This document shows positions 1-8,505 of a stretch of 26,470 nucleotides of DNA, piece after piece. Origin of the DNA: SAR86 cluster bacterium (GTDB lineage: Bacteria > Pseudomonadota > Gammaproteobacteria > Pseudomonadales > Azotimanducaceae). The position numbers and the translations under genes are program-made. Numbering within the stretch: position 1 is the first letter of the stretch; each line of letters opens with the position of its first letter. The stretch lies in NCBI GenBank assembly GCA_013204195.1, contig JABMOJ010000494.1:1-26470 (forward strand). The letters run 5' to 3'. The notes under the pieces are model-generated. The model worked only from the letters and a program-made list of their open reading frames with translations, was not told where the DNA came from and made no database searches.

Positions 1-68
1 CTCACACGCTTGGAATATCTGCCCACAGGGTTATTTATCATCACGATTTTCGTTATGCTGCAGGCAGA

Positions 69-87
69 GTCAGGCAGATAACCTGAC
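69..87. promoter_or_regulatory. Short inverted repeat upstream of the sulfatase operon
   Basis: GTCAGG (69-74) and CCTGAC (82-87) form a 6-bp inverted repeat with a 7-bp spacer, 35 bases before the first ATG. It overlaps a direct repeat of CAGGCAGA (61-68 and 71-78). A loose -10-like TATGCT lies just upstream at 54-59. The position would suit a repressor or activator site near the transcription start, but arms this short can occur by chance. Confidence 0.25.
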
Positions 88-122
88 AAGACGTTCGCGA
101 CAATCAATCGGAAATAGCCACT

Positions 123-1868
123 ATGAACCTAATCCCTGCTTCATTTGATCCCAGCGCCACCGCCACGGGCCCCGAAGGTCAACGGGCTCATCCCGCGACC
201 ATCGACCACAGCCAGCGGTTGGAAGAAAAGCTCTATAAACTCGGCAGTCACGCCTGGACCATGGTGGGCAATGGCCTGTCGAATCAGTCTTTCATTGAAG
301 GGCCGGAAGGCTTGATTGTGATTGATACCGGCGAGTGTATCGAAGAGATGAACGCGGCGCTGGCGGCGATACGCCAAGAGACCAACGCGCCGATTGTGGC
401 CTGTATTTACACCCACTTTCACTATGTGGGCGGCACCCAGGCCCTGCTCGATGAATCCGGCAACGCTGACCTGCCGGTTTACGGCCACAGCGGCATTGAT
501 GCCAACCTGATGCGCTTTAGCGGCGAGGTGGGACCCCGTGGTGCACGGGGCCTGGTACACCAGTTCGCCGTTGTGTTACCCACAGAAGGCGAAGACGGGC
601 TGGTGAATGTCGGCCTCGGACGCTTCTATCGAAACCCAGAACATGCGCCGTTTACGCGAGGCTATATTTCGGCCAAGCACACCTTTTCGGAGAACACCAC
701 CTTGTCTATTGCGGGCCTAAAGGTGGAGATTTACCCAGCACCGTCGGATGCCACCGACTCCGTCACCATCTGGTTTCCGGAACTCAGCGTCGCGATTAAC
801 AACCTGTTATGGCCCGCGCTGTTCAATGTGTTTGCCATCCGCGGCGAAGAATATCGCGACCCGCGGGTCCTGTTGCGGGGCCTCGATCAGCTTGAGGGTC
901 TGAAGGCGAATTATCTGCTGGGCGCTCATGGGCCACCGGTGGAAGGCGCGCAATTGATCAGCGACAGCATCATCGATAGCCGCGATGCCATTCAATATAT
1001 GTGGGACCAAACCGTCCGCGGTGCCAATCAGGGCCTGACCTTAGATCAACTCGTCACCGTTGTGCAGCTACCCGAGCACTTCAAAAACCGCTATCAAACC
1101 CAACAATTTTACGGCGTGGTGGAACATCACGTGCGGCAGATTTACACCGGCTTATTCGGCTGGTTCGACGAAGACGAAGCCAAGCTGTTTCCGACCCCAG
1201 CACCCGACCGTGGCCGCAAGCTCGTCGAGGGCTTTGGTGGCACCGCCAAGGTGCGCACCATCATTGACCAAGCATTACTAGACCAGGATTATCGCTGGGC
1301 TATCGAGCTCAGCAGCTGGCTGGTTCGCGCCAGCCTGAACGCCCATGGTCGAGCAGATGCCGGTGAACAGGAAGATCGCAATCGTCTTGCTGCTGGCCTG
1401 CGCGGTGTGGCCCAAAGCACTACCGCCGCCAACGTCCGTAACTGGAGCCTGACCCGCGCCCGCGAGCTTGAGGGCCTGGTTGACGTTGATCGATTGCGTG
1501 GCCATCGATTCAGGGCGGCCGATTTGCTGAGAGGCGCGCCCACAGACAGTGTGCCCATCTTGAAAGTCCTGCTGGTACCCGCCCGCGCCGAGGGTTTAGC
1601 GGCGAGCCTGTGCATCGCCTTCGATGATGGCAGCCGAGCGGGACTGCGCCTGCGTCATCAGGTGGCGATACCCACAGACGGCGCGAATGCTGACATGACC
1701 TTGATTATCAGCCATCAACATTGGGCCCAGTTGCTTGGGGGCAAAGTGGCGCTGGCAACACTACTGGCCGATGGCAATGCCGACACGGCCGGGATGGATG
1801 AGCAGGTGCAGCGTTTCCTCAGCTGCTTTGATCTGCCGACCCTGCAACCTGCGAGCACGCCAGCATGA
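123..1868 (+). CDS. Alkylsulfatase-like metallo-beta-lactamase-fold protein (SdsA1/BDS1 family) with altered metal motif
   Basis: This 581-residue protein has the three-part layout of SdsA1-type alkylsulfatases: an N-terminal MBL domain (about 45-275), a helical dimerisation domain (about 285-410) and an SCP2-like C-terminal domain (about 440-571). Known family members cleave alkyl sulfate esters such as SDS with two zinc ions. The family motif THxHxDHxGG is here THFHYVGG (97-104). H98 and H100 are kept, but the Asp-His pair of the second zinc site is missing. By hand alignment the first downstream family Glu falls on Asp (in PSDATDS, about 207-213), the second on Asn (AINN, 224-227), and the last His is kept (GAHGPP, H269). 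No signal peptide is visible, whereas SdsA1 is secreted. Its stop codon overlaps the start of the sulfatase gene (ATGA). Family membership is secure; alkylsulfatase activity is not. Confidence 0.85.
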   Translation: MNLIPASFDPSATATGPEGQRAHPATIDHSQRLEEKLYKLGSHAWTMVGNGLSNQSFIEGPEGLIVIDTGECIEEMNAALAAIRQETNAPIVACIYTHFHYVGGTQALLDESGNADLPVYGHSGIDANLMRFSGEVGPRGARGLVHQFAVVLPTEGEDGLVNVGLGRFYRNPEHAPFTRGYISAKHTFSENTTLSIAGLKVEIYPAPSDATDSVTIWFPELSVAINNLLWPALFNVFAIRGEEYRDPRVLLRGLDQLEGLKANYLLGAHGPPVEGAQLISDSIIDSRDAIQYMWDQTVRGANQGLTLDQLVTVVQLPEHFKNRYQTQQFYGVVEHHVRQIYTGLFGWFDEDEAKLFPTPAPDRGRKLVEGFGGTAKVRTIIDQALLDQDYRWAIELSSWLVRASLNAHGRADAGEQEDRNRLAAGLRGVAQSTTAANVRNWSLTRARELEGLVDVDRLRGHRFRAADLLRGAPTDSVPILKVLLVPARAEGLAASLCIAFDDGSRAGLRLRHQVAIPTDGANADMTLIISHQHWAQLLGGKVALATLLADGNADTAGMDEQVQRFLSCFDLPTLQPASTPA

Positions 1869-4195
1869 CCGATATACCGCGAACCAGCGCGGCCTTCGAC
1901 GGCAAAATAGCGCGCCTGTACGATGATGCGCAACCCAGCAAGTTGAAGCTGGATAAGCGCGCCGCCGGCGCGCCAAACATCGTGTTGGTGATGCTCGACG
2001 ATGTGGGCTTTGGCACCTGTAGTACCTTTGGTGGGCCAGTACCGACACCGGGGGTGGATAAGATCGCCGCCCGCGGCTTAAGTTATAACCAGTTTCATAC
2101 CACGGCGTTGTGCTCACCCACCCGCGCCTCACTGTTGACCGGCCGTAACCATCACAGTGTGCATATGGGCGGGATCACCGAGATCGCCAACAGTTTTCCT
2201 GCCTATGACAGCGCCATACCGCCGGAAACGGCGACCCTCGCCGAGATACTCAAACAAAACGGCTATTCAACAGGCTGCTTCGGTAAATGGCACCTGACGC
2301 CATCTTGGGAACAGAATCCCGCTGGGCCCTTTGATCGCTGGCCCACAGGCATGGGCTTCGAGCGTTTTTATGGCATCATCGGTGCCGAGGCATCGCACTG
2401 GGAGCCGCCAGTCTATGACCAGACAACAGCCGTGGAACCCCACCTTAACAAGCCTGGCTATCACCTCACCGAAGACCTGGCCGACAAGGCCATTGAGTGG
2501 ATTGCCCGGCAAAAAGTGTCCGCCCCAGACAAACCCTTCTTTTGCTATTTTGCGCCGGCGGCGGTACACGCGCCCCACCATGTGGCACCCAAGTGGAGCG
2601 AGGCCTTCAAGGGCCAGTTCGATAACGGCTGGGATGCCTTACGGGCCGACATCTATGCCAAACAATTAGCCTCTGGGGTAATCCCCCCGGATACCGTACT
2701 GACCGAGCGCCCCGAACAAGTACCCGCCTGGGATGACTATCCCGATCGCTATAAGCCGGTGGCGGCCCGCTTGATGGAGGTATTCGCGGGTTTTCTGGCC
2801 CACACAGACGCCCAGGTTGAACGGCTGATCGACAGTCTGACCGAGATGGAGTGCTTCGATAACACCCTGGTAATTTATCTGACGGGTGACAACGGCGCCT
2901 CGGCCGAGGGCACCGTGCATGGCGCCTGGAGTGCACCATCTTTTCAAAATGGCGTGCCCGAAGATCCGGAATGGTTACTCGAGCATATGGCCGACTTTGG
3001 TACCGACCGCTGTGAAAACCACTTCAACGTAGGCTGGGCCTGGGCGCTGGACTCCCCCTTTCAATGGATGAAGCAAGTGGCGTCTCACTTCGGTGGTACG
3101 CGCAACGCCCTGGCCGTCTCTTGGCCCAACAGCATCAAAGACACCGGCGGCCTGCGCAGTCAGTTCCATCATGTTATCGATATCTTTCCGACGATTCTTG
3201 AGGTCGCCGGCATTCAGGCGCCCGACAAGGTCAACGGCATCACTCAAGACCCGGTACACGGCACCAGTATGGTCTATAGCTTTGAGGACGCCGATGCACC
3301 CAGTACACACACTACGCAATACTTTGAAATTCTGGGTAATCGCGCGATCTATCACGACGGCTGGATGGCCTCTTGTTTCCATAGCCGCCTGCCCTGGATT
3401 CGGTTTGCCGGCTTTGAGTTCGACGGCGAACAAGAGCGCTGGGAGCTGTATCACGTGGCCAAGGACTTTTCCCAGAGTGAAGACCTGGCCATGGCGCATC
3501 CCGACAAACTCATAGCCTTGCAGCAACTGTTTGACTCAGAGGCGAAACGCTACGGTATCTATCCGTTACGAGATGCCTCGGCGAAACGGGGTGGCGACTA
3601 TGCCGTGCCCCACTCGCTGGATGGCCACCCATCCATGACCTACACGCGCGCGCATACCCGTATGCCTGAGCATGCCATCATCAACCTGAAGAATGTCTCG
3701 CACCGCATCGCCGCCGAGATCACCCTCAAGGATGACCCCAGCACCGGCGTGATTGCCTGCCAGGGTGGCAATATGGCGGGCTGGAGCCTCTACCTGGATG
3801 AACAGGGTATACCCACCTATCTGTACAACTGGTTTGGTCACGAGTTTACGTTTTTGAAGGCTGACGGTCCCTTGGGCTTAGGCCACCATCTGCTGGAGAT
3901 GCACTACGCGCATGACGGTGGCTTTGCTGCCGGTGGGCTGGCGAGTCTGTACGTCGATTCGACCTTGGTCAGCCAGGCACGAATCGAACGCACGGTGCCG
4001 GTGGTCTTTTCCATGAGCGGTGAAACCTTTGACGTGGGTCGCGATACGGGCTCGCCCGTTGGGCCTTATCCCCATAATTTCCCCTTCGCCGGCGAGATTC
4101 ATGGGGTCACGCTCGAGCGCCTAACCGAACCTGACGAGGCCGTTAAAATCGCTGAGCGTAAGGCGCGCTTCGCGGCGGGTTTGAGTTCTCAGTAA
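1865..4195 (+). CDS. Arylsulfatase-type sulfatase (formylglycine-dependent)
   Basis: This 776-residue type I sulfatase hydrolyses sulfate esters; the exact substrate is unknown. The signature CSPTRASLLTGR (83-94) carries C83, the residue normally oxidised to formylglycine. Calcium ligands are visible as D45-D46 (LDDVGFG) and D342-N343 (GDNGAS). Other active-site residues are R87, K141 and H143 (FGKWHL) and H235 (VHAPHH). The family core spans about 35-500, and a beta-rich C-terminal extension brings it to the length of the long AtsA/AtsD-like enzymes rather than the roughly 540-residue Pseudomonas AtsA. No export signal is seen, so it is probably cytoplasmic. It starts inside the stop of the upstream alkylsulfatase-like gene, so the two are likely translationally coupled. 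No formylglycine-generating enzyme lies in the window, so maturation must depend on one encoded elsewhere. Confidence 0.93.
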   Translation: MTDIPRTSAAFDGKIARLYDDAQPSKLKLDKRAAGAPNIVLVMLDDVGFGTCSTFGGPVPTPGVDKIAARGLSYNQFHTTALCSPTRASLLTGRNHHSVHMGGITEIANSFPAYDSAIPPETATLAEILKQNGYSTGCFGKWHLTPSWEQNPAGPFDRWPTGMGFERFYGIIGAEASHWEPPVYDQTTAVEPHLNKPGYHLTEDLADKAIEWIARQKVSAPDKPFFCYFAPAAVHAPHHVAPKWSEAFKGQFDNGWDALRADIYAKQLASGVIPPDTVLTERPEQVPAWDDYPDRYKPVAARLMEVFAGFLAHTDAQVERLIDSLTEMECFDNTLVIYLTGDNGASAEGTVHGAWSAPSFQNGVPEDPEWLLEHMADFGTDRCENHFNVGWAWALDSPFQWMKQVASHFGGTRNALAVSWPNSIKDTGGLRSQFHHVIDIFPTILEVAGIQAPDKVNGITQDPVHGTSMVYSFEDADAPSTHTTQYFEILGNRAIYHDGWMASCFHSRLPWIRFAGFEFDGEQERWELYHVAKDFSQSEDLAMAHPDKLIALQQLFDSEAKRYGIYPLRDASAKRGGDYAVPHSLDGHPSMTYTRAHTRMPEHAIINLKNVSHRIAAEITLKDDPSTGVIACQGGNMAGWSLYLDEQGIPTYLYNWFGHEFTFLKADGPLGLGHHLLEMHYAHDGGFAAGGLASLYVDSTLVSQARIERTVPVVFSMSGETFDVGRDTGSPVGPYPHNFPFAGEIHGVTLERLTEPDEAVKIAERKARFAAGLSSQ

Positions 4196-4210
4196 CCTAT
4201 CAAGACGCAC

Positions 4211-4240
4211 GGGGGCTGACTGCGACCAGCCCCCTTTGTT
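4211..4240 (+). terminator. Rho-independent terminator after the sulfatase pair
   Basis: GGGGGCTG (4211-4218) pairs perfectly with CAGCCCCC (4227-4234) around an 8-nt loop and is followed by TTTGTT. It sits 15 bases after the sulfatase stop codon. The T tract is short, but the GC-rich stem and position make an intrinsic terminator likely. Confidence 0.7.
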
Positions 4241-4308
4241 GATGAATATCAGCCTGATTATGGGGCGCGTTTATTAGGCATTAGTGTTATTCACAGGCAG
4301 GAATCAGC

Positions 4309-4923
4309 ATGGTTGATTTATTCGAAGAAAAAGCTAAAGACTGGGACAAAGACGACTTCAAAACCCGGCTGTCTCGCGCTATCGGCACCACCATGCTCGA
4401 GCGTCTCGATTTTACCGCGGACATGGATATCATGGACTTTGGCGCCGGCACTGGTCTGATTGCGGGGCACCTGGCACCCAAGGTTGCGCACATTGCTGCC
4501 GTGGATATTTCGCAAGCCATGCTTGATCGCCTGGCCGCCAAGCCTGAGCTGCGGGGCAAGGTCGACACCCTATGCCAAGACATTATGGACCATCCGCTGC
4601 CGCAAAAATTTGACGTCATCGTCAGCGCTATGGCCATGCACCATGTGGAGGATACCGACAAGCTCATCGAAAGTTTTGCGGCCCACCTGAAAGCCGGTGG
4701 CCGAGTGGCACTGGCCGACTTGGACCACGAAGATGGCACCTTTCACCCGGCAGGCACCACCGGCGTGTTTCATGCGGGTTTCAAGCGTGACCTATTGCAG
4801 CGACTGCTGAACAAGCATGGCATCAGCGATGTGCAGTTTGTCACGGCCTATGCTGTTGAACGTGGCGACAAGGTCTTTCCTATTTTTCTGGTGCTGGGCC
4901 AAAAGTCCGCACCAGCGGCTTAA
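4309..4923 (+). CDS. Class I SAM-dependent methyltransferase
   Basis: This 204-residue protein has a Rossmann-type methyltransferase core. The SAM-binding motif I is DFGAGTGLI (43-51), with the acidic residue ending strand 2 in AAVDIS (64-69). A motif IV-like segment, DVIVSAMAMHHVEDTDKL, sits where the Methyltransf_11 family has FD.V....LHH. The substrate cannot be told from sequence; small-molecule or quinone/lipid methylation are typical roles. AGGA at 4298-4301 provides a ribosome site 7 bases before the ATG. The gene follows the sulfatase terminator and precedes the GST by 91 bases, so it may be a separate unit or be co-transcribed with the GST. Confidence 0.88.
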   Translation: MVDLFEEKAKDWDKDDFKTRLSRAIGTTMLERLDFTADMDIMDFGAGTGLIAGHLAPKVAHIAAVDISQAMLDRLAAKPELRGKVDTLCQDIMDHPLPQKFDVIVSAMAMHHVEDTDKLIESFAAHLKAGGRVALADLDHEDGTFHPAGTTGVFHAGFKRDLLQRLLNKHGISDVQFVTAYAVERGDKVFPIFLVLGQKSAPAA

Positions 4924-4961
4924 GCTTTTTAGTGTCGGCACCCCAACAATCACGCTGTAAG

Positions 4962-4975
4962 CTTAGCCGGCTAAG
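4962..4975. promoter_or_regulatory. Perfect 14-bp palindrome upstream of the GST gene
   Basis: CTTAGCCGGCTAAG is a perfect palindrome 39 bases before the GST start codon, between the methyltransferase and GST genes. Size and placement fit a dimeric regulator's operator, but no T tract follows, so it does not look like a terminator. No regulator can be assigned. Confidence 0.35.
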
Positions 4976-5014
4976 GTTGCCGCGCAATCCACTGCCATTA
5001 TTTGGAGTTTCCAT

Positions 5015-5707
5015 ATGAAGTTATACACCGGTGATCTCAGCCCCTACTCTGCCAAGGTGAGAATTCAGATTTATGCCATGGGCATCAGCGACGATATTAC
5101 CTTTGACCTGCCGATCGCGACGTTTTATCAAGGCAAATTTAAGGACATCTCACCCATCGGCCGTATTCCCGTGCTGGAAACCGATGAAGGCATTATTCCT
5201 GAGTCAGAGGTCATCGCTGAGTATCTCGACGAGCTTTACCCAGAAAAATCTCTGATGCAGGGTAAGACACTCAAAGAGAAAGCTGATATTCGCGTCATCT
5301 CTCGCATCGCCGACACTTACCTGATGAATAATATTTTTATGGCCCTGAGCCAGCTTGACCCAAGCAAGCGCAACGAAGCCGTCATTGATCTGTTGATGGG
5401 TCAGGTAGAACGCGGCATGGCGGCCCTAGAAAAACATATTAATGCTGACGGTTTCGCCACCGGCACGACCCTGAGCCGAGCCGACGCCTCACTGGCACCG
5501 GCCTTATTTATGTGTGAGAACACCGTGCCACGGTTTGGCCGAACGAGCCCCATTGAAGGCACCACCAAGGTCAAAGATTACTGGCGCCGCATTCAGACCA
5601 ATGAACACTGCAAACGCGCCCTCGACGAGATGCTGCGGGGTTTACAGGCGCGCATGGACGGCTCAGAACAAAAGCTGGCCAAAGCGGCGATCGCTAAAGC
5701 CACTTGA
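5015..5707 (+). CDS. Glutathione S-transferase family protein
   Basis: This 230-residue protein shows the two-domain GST layout. The N-terminal thioredoxin-like domain (about 1-80) opens MKLYTGDLSPYSAKVRI, where S9 or Y11-S12 are candidates to activate glutathione. It continues with the cis-proline loop GRIPVLETD and the glutathione-contact PESEVIAEYLDE. An all-helical C-terminal domain follows (about 90-215). Such enzymes conjugate glutathione to electrophiles or act as isomerases and lyases in aromatic or epoxide catabolism. The start is set by GGAG at 5004-5007, 7 bases before the ATG. Its place before a Baeyer-Villiger-type monooxygenase fits disposal of reactive oxidation products, but that is inference. 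Confidence 0.88.
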   Translation: MKLYTGDLSPYSAKVRIQIYAMGISDDITFDLPIATFYQGKFKDISPIGRIPVLETDEGIIPESEVIAEYLDELYPEKSLMQGKTLKEKADIRVISRIADTYLMNNIFMALSQLDPSKRNEAVIDLLMGQVERGMAALEKHINADGFATGTTLSRADASLAPALFMCENTVPRFGRTSPIEGTTKVKDYWRRIQTNEHCKRALDEMLRGLQARMDGSEQKLAKAAIAKAT

Positions 5708-5713
5708 GGTTCA

Positions 5714-5732
5714 GGGCCCGACTGGGCCTCTT
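5714..5732 (+). terminator. Weak terminator-like hairpin after the GST gene
   Basis: GGCCC (5715-5719) pairs with GGGCC (5724-5728) around the loop GACT, with one extra G-T pair, and is followed by CTCTTAA. It starts 7 bases after the GST stop. The stem is only 5-6 bp and the T run is poor, so it may attenuate rather than fully terminate. Confidence 0.35.
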
Positions 5733-5869
5733 AATATGCCAGGCAATGAGCCGATGCCGGCCACTGCCGCCGCGCTAACTATCTTGCCTGAATTCATCAG
5801 ACACTTTACATTCGAACATACCTGCTGTAGTAAACAGGGTTGGGATTATTTATATAGGACGAGCTATTA

Positions 5870-7477
5870 ATGAGTACTGTCAATTCAGTAACAACAGATC
5901 TTGACGCCGTGGTTGTCGGTGCGGGTTTCGCGGGTATTTATTCTCTTCAAAACTTGCGTAACAAGGGATTTAAAACCCGAGTATATGAAGCGGCCGGCGG
6001 GGTTGGCGGCACTTGGTATTGGAACCGCTATCCGGGCGCTCGGTGTGACATTCCGAGCCTGCAGTACTCCTATAGTTTTGACGAGACCTTGCAGCAGGAG
6101 TGGCAGTGGAAAAACAAATATTCCGACCAGGCAGATATTCTGAATTACGCCAATCATGTGGTTGATCGATTCGACCTGCGCAAAGACATCCAGTTCGATA
6201 CCCGTATTGTCAGTGCCATATTCGATGAAGACCATAATTTCTGGACGATCACCACCGACGCTGGCGAGTCTGTGACCGCCCGACATTTCGTGTTAGCCAC
6301 CGGCTGCCTTTCCACTTCCAACATCCCTGAATTTGAAGGCTTCGACGACTACCAGGGTAAGGCTTATCATTCCGGGCGCTGGCCTCAAGAGCCGGTGGAT
6401 TTAACCGGCAAGAAAGTTGCCATTATTGGCAGTGGTTCCACCGCGATACAGGCAATTCCAGCAGTGGCCGAGCTAGCGGGACATTTGTATTCTTTTCAAC
6501 GTACGCCGCAGTTCACCATTCCCCAGCATAACGAGCCCTTAAACCCGGAAATCGAAAAGCAGATCAAGAGTCGTTATGCCACTTATCGAGATGAAAACTA
6601 TCACAGCCCCTTTGCTCAGGAAGTCTCTGGCAACTTTGAAACGAACACGTTCGATGTTAGCGATGAAGAACGTACTGCCGAGTATGAACGTCGTTGGCAG
6701 ATGGGCGGTTTCGCGTTTCTGGTGGCCTATGCTGATTCTGGCTCGGATCGCGTGGCGAATGAAACCATTGCCGACTTCGTCAGAGATAAAATTCGCGGTA
6801 TCGTCAATGATCCGGCACTGGCCGAAAAGCTCTGCCCGGACTTTGTTTATGCGAGCAAGCGACCCGTGTTAGATACCAATTATTTCGAGACCTTTAACCG
6901 CGATAATGTCACCTTGGTAGACATTCGGGATAATGGCATCGAGCGCTTTACTGAAACGGGCATTCGCGCCAACGGCATCAATCATGAGGTTGACTGTGTC
7001 ATCTTCGCCACCGGCTTTGATGCCCTGACCGGCACGCTGAATAAAATGGAAATTCGTGGCCGTGGCGGCAGATTGCTCAAAGACAAATGGGCAGAGGGTC
7101 CGAAAGCCTATTTGGGACTGTGTGCCGAAGGCTTTCCCAACATGTATGTGATTACCGGTCCAGGCAGCCCATCGGTGTTGACCAACATGATGGTGGCCAT
7201 TGAACAGCACGTGAACTTTATTGCCGATACCATGGTGCATATGCGCGCCAACGATCAAACCCGCATTGAGGCAAAACTAGAAGCCGAAGAGCCCTGGGTT
7301 GCCCACGTCAGCGAACTGGGCCACACGACACTGTTCACCGCCGGTGCCAACTGGTATTTCGGTGACAACATCCCCGGCAAGCCCCGCGTGTTTCTACCCC
7401 ACGTCGACTGGGTTGGCTATGTAGAAAAGTGTGAAGACGTCGTCGACAAAAACTACGATGGCTTCTCACTCGCCTAA
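5870..7477 (+). CDS. Baeyer-Villiger-type flavin monooxygenase
   Basis: This 535-residue protein has the hallmarks of NADPH- and FAD-dependent class B monooxygenases that turn ketones into esters or lactones. The FAD Rossmann motif is VVVGAGFAGIYS (14-25). The long BVMO fingerprint GGTWYWNRYPGARCD is at 46-60. The second fingerprint, usually FxGxxxHxxxW, reads YQGKAYHSGRW (161-171), with Tyr for the first Phe. The NADPH-binding motif is IIGSGSTAIQ (185-194). Length matches the cyclohexanone and phenylacetone monooxygenase group. AGGA at 5856-5859 is a ribosome site about 10 bases before the ATG. Stand-alone spacing from the GST (162 bases) leaves its own promoter possible. REP-like DNA begins 15 bases after its stop. 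The ketone substrate is unknown. Confidence 0.92.
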   Translation: MSTVNSVTTDLDAVVVGAGFAGIYSLQNLRNKGFKTRVYEAAGGVGGTWYWNRYPGARCDIPSLQYSYSFDETLQQEWQWKNKYSDQADILNYANHVVDRFDLRKDIQFDTRIVSAIFDEDHNFWTITTDAGESVTARHFVLATGCLSTSNIPEFEGFDDYQGKAYHSGRWPQEPVDLTGKKVAIIGSGSTAIQAIPAVAELAGHLYSFQRTPQFTIPQHNEPLNPEIEKQIKSRYATYRDENYHSPFAQEVSGNFETNTFDVSDEERTAEYERRWQMGGFAFLVAYADSGSDRVANETIADFVRDKIRGIVNDPALAEKLCPDFVYASKRPVLDTNYFETFNRDNVTLVDIRDNGIERFTETGIRANGINHEVDCVIFATGFDALTGTLNKMEIRGRGGRLLKDKWAEGPKAYLGLCAEGFPNMYVITGPGSPSVLTNMMVAIEQHVNFIADTMVHMRANDQTRIEAKLEAEEPWVAHVSELGHTTLFTAGANWYFGDNIPGKPRVFLPHVDWVGYVEKCEDVVDKNYDGFSLA

Positions 7478-7492
7478 ATCACCACCCATATT

Positions 7493-7571
7493 GGGGTCGG
7501 AGTAAAGTGCCGGGGTAAGCAGCGATGCTATACCGGCGCTTGGCCTACCCCAGGATTTTTACCCCGACCCC
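7493..7571. repeat. REP-like imperfect palindrome, copy A
   Basis: The left arm begins GGGGTCGGAGTAAA (7493-7506). The right arm ends TTTACCCCGACCCC (7558-7571). The complementarity continues inwards (CCGGGGTA against TACCCCAGG), giving arms of about 26 bases around a 24-28 base centre. Single-strand folding would give a long hairpin. Related copies lie at 7739, 13625, 18390 and 19953. The form resembles the repeats mobilised by REP-associated tyrosine transposases in Gammaproteobacteria, but no such transposase is in the window. Confidence 0.8.
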
Positions 7572-7738
7572 AGCATTTTTGGAATGGTGACCCATTAGAA
7601 GTAACCAGGCGACCCGTCAAAATGATGATTGATGGCGCCTGGGTTTCCCTCACCACTCGCCAAACCCTGCTACGGGATCGGTACGCCGACCTGCAGGACA
7701 CAGAGATACCTTTCGGTTACCGATAAACCTTAGTATTT

Positions 7739-7848
7739 GGGTCGGAGTATTTGGGTGGTAGTATTAAAGTCGGAGTCAGTCGCCGAGTAATGAGTGCAGT
7801 GCCGGTGTAAACCGCCATGTTTTACCCCGGCACTGTAACACCGACCCC
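7739..7848. repeat. Degenerate REP-like copy
   Basis: GGGTCGGAGTA (7739-7749) and GTCGGAGTCAG (from 7769) on the left face ACACCGACCCC (ending 7848) on the right. Inside, GTGCCGGTGTAAA (7799-7811) pairs with TTTACCCCGGCAC (7821-7833) with a single mismatch around a 9-base loop. It looks like an older, decayed member of the same family as the neighbouring element. Confidence 0.6.
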
Positions 7849-7929
7849 AGCATTCACAGTCGTCACTGGCGGAAAAACAGCCCTCAATCGTCTACACTCC
7901 CATGGCTAATTTAAAACGGGGGATCAGCC

Positions 7930-8505
7930 GTGTTAGAAAGCGAGAATCTGTTGAGTGTGTTTGTGGGCCTTCGAGCCCATATGGCACGTGCTGTGTCAAA
8001 GATAGTTCCGCTCCATGAAGTCGAAGACATAGTCCAGGAAACTTACGTTCGCTTATGTCAGATCGATAATAATACTAGCATCAAGCACCCCCGCTCGTAT
8101 CTGTTAAAAATGGTTATCAATCTTGCCCTCGACCACGTCAAGCGGGCAGAGCATCGTTTGCGAGACCAACAGATCGATGTTGACGAGCTGCTGCCTGCTG
8201 AATTTGATCCTGAGCGCGACGAGATCTACGAGATCGCCGTTTCAAATGAAGAGTTCGGCTTGTTCTGCGAGGCTATCAGGCTGCTGCCGGTGCAATGTCG
8301 GCGGGTGTTTGTTTTGAAAAAGGTCTATGGCTATACCCAGCGGGAGATTGCCAAAGAACTCAACATCTCAGAAAACACCGTAGAAAAGCACGTCGCGCTG
8401 GCTATCAAACGCTGCACCTACTTTATGCTGCACCATACTTCCAAGGACACCCTGGCGGGAAAAAACCAAGAACAACCGACTATGCGGGAGGCAATGTATG
8501 AATAA
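7930..8505 (+). CDS. ECF sigma factor, FecI-like
   Basis: This 191-residue protein has region sigma-2 at about 10-78 (including DIVQETYVRL and PRSYLLKMVINLALDHVKR) and region sigma-4 at about 108-162 (LLPVQCRRVFVLKKVYGYTQ then the helix-turn-helix REIAKELNISENTVEKHV). This is the FecI pattern of iron-starvation-type ECF sigma factors. Translation starts at a GTG, preceded by a GGGGG run at 7917-7921. Its last codons overlap the FecR gene by 8 bases, so the two are coupled. By analogy with FecIRA systems, it should be released by FecR when the downstream TonB receptor binds its substrate, and then transcribe the receptor gene. Confidence 0.93.
   Translation: MLESENLLSVFVGLRAHMARAVSKIVPLHEVEDIVQETYVRLCQIDNNTSIKHPRSYLLKMVINLALDHVKRAEHRLRDQQIDVDELLPAEFDPERDEIYEIAVSNEEFGLFCEAIRLLPVQCRRVFVLKKVYGYTQREIAKELNISENTVEKHVALAIKRCTYFMLHHTSKDTLAGKNQEQPTMREAMYE

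Larger units (their letters stand above)
7478..7929. other. 452-base non-coding interval holding REP-like repeats
   Basis: No credible gene is seen between the BVMO and the sigma factor. The interval holds a well-kept palindromic element (7493-7571) and a decayed relative (7739-7848). Between them, CCAGGCG (7605-7611) and CGCCTGG (7636-7642) form a further inverted repeat. The last 80 bases before the sigma factor presumably hold its promoter, but I could not identify one with confidence; TACACT at 7893-7898 is a weak -10-like candidate. Confidence 0.7.

Noticed and set aside
2975..3526. Long minus-strand open frame (183 codons) inside the sulfatase gene
   Set aside because: It lies wholly within a well-supported sulfatase coding region and has no recognisable motif or ribosome site; GC-rich codon use creates such antisense frames.
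5514..5870. Plus-strand frame spanning the GST end and the gap before the BVMO
   Set aside because: It overlaps the GST in another frame, has no motif or ribosome site, and the part in the gap is low in coding character.
7572..7738. Possible decayed transposase between the two REP-like copies
   Set aside because: All frames are broken by stops, and I saw no HUH or other Y1-transposase motif. A resemblance of about 20 bases to the end of the TetR gene is too short to interpret.
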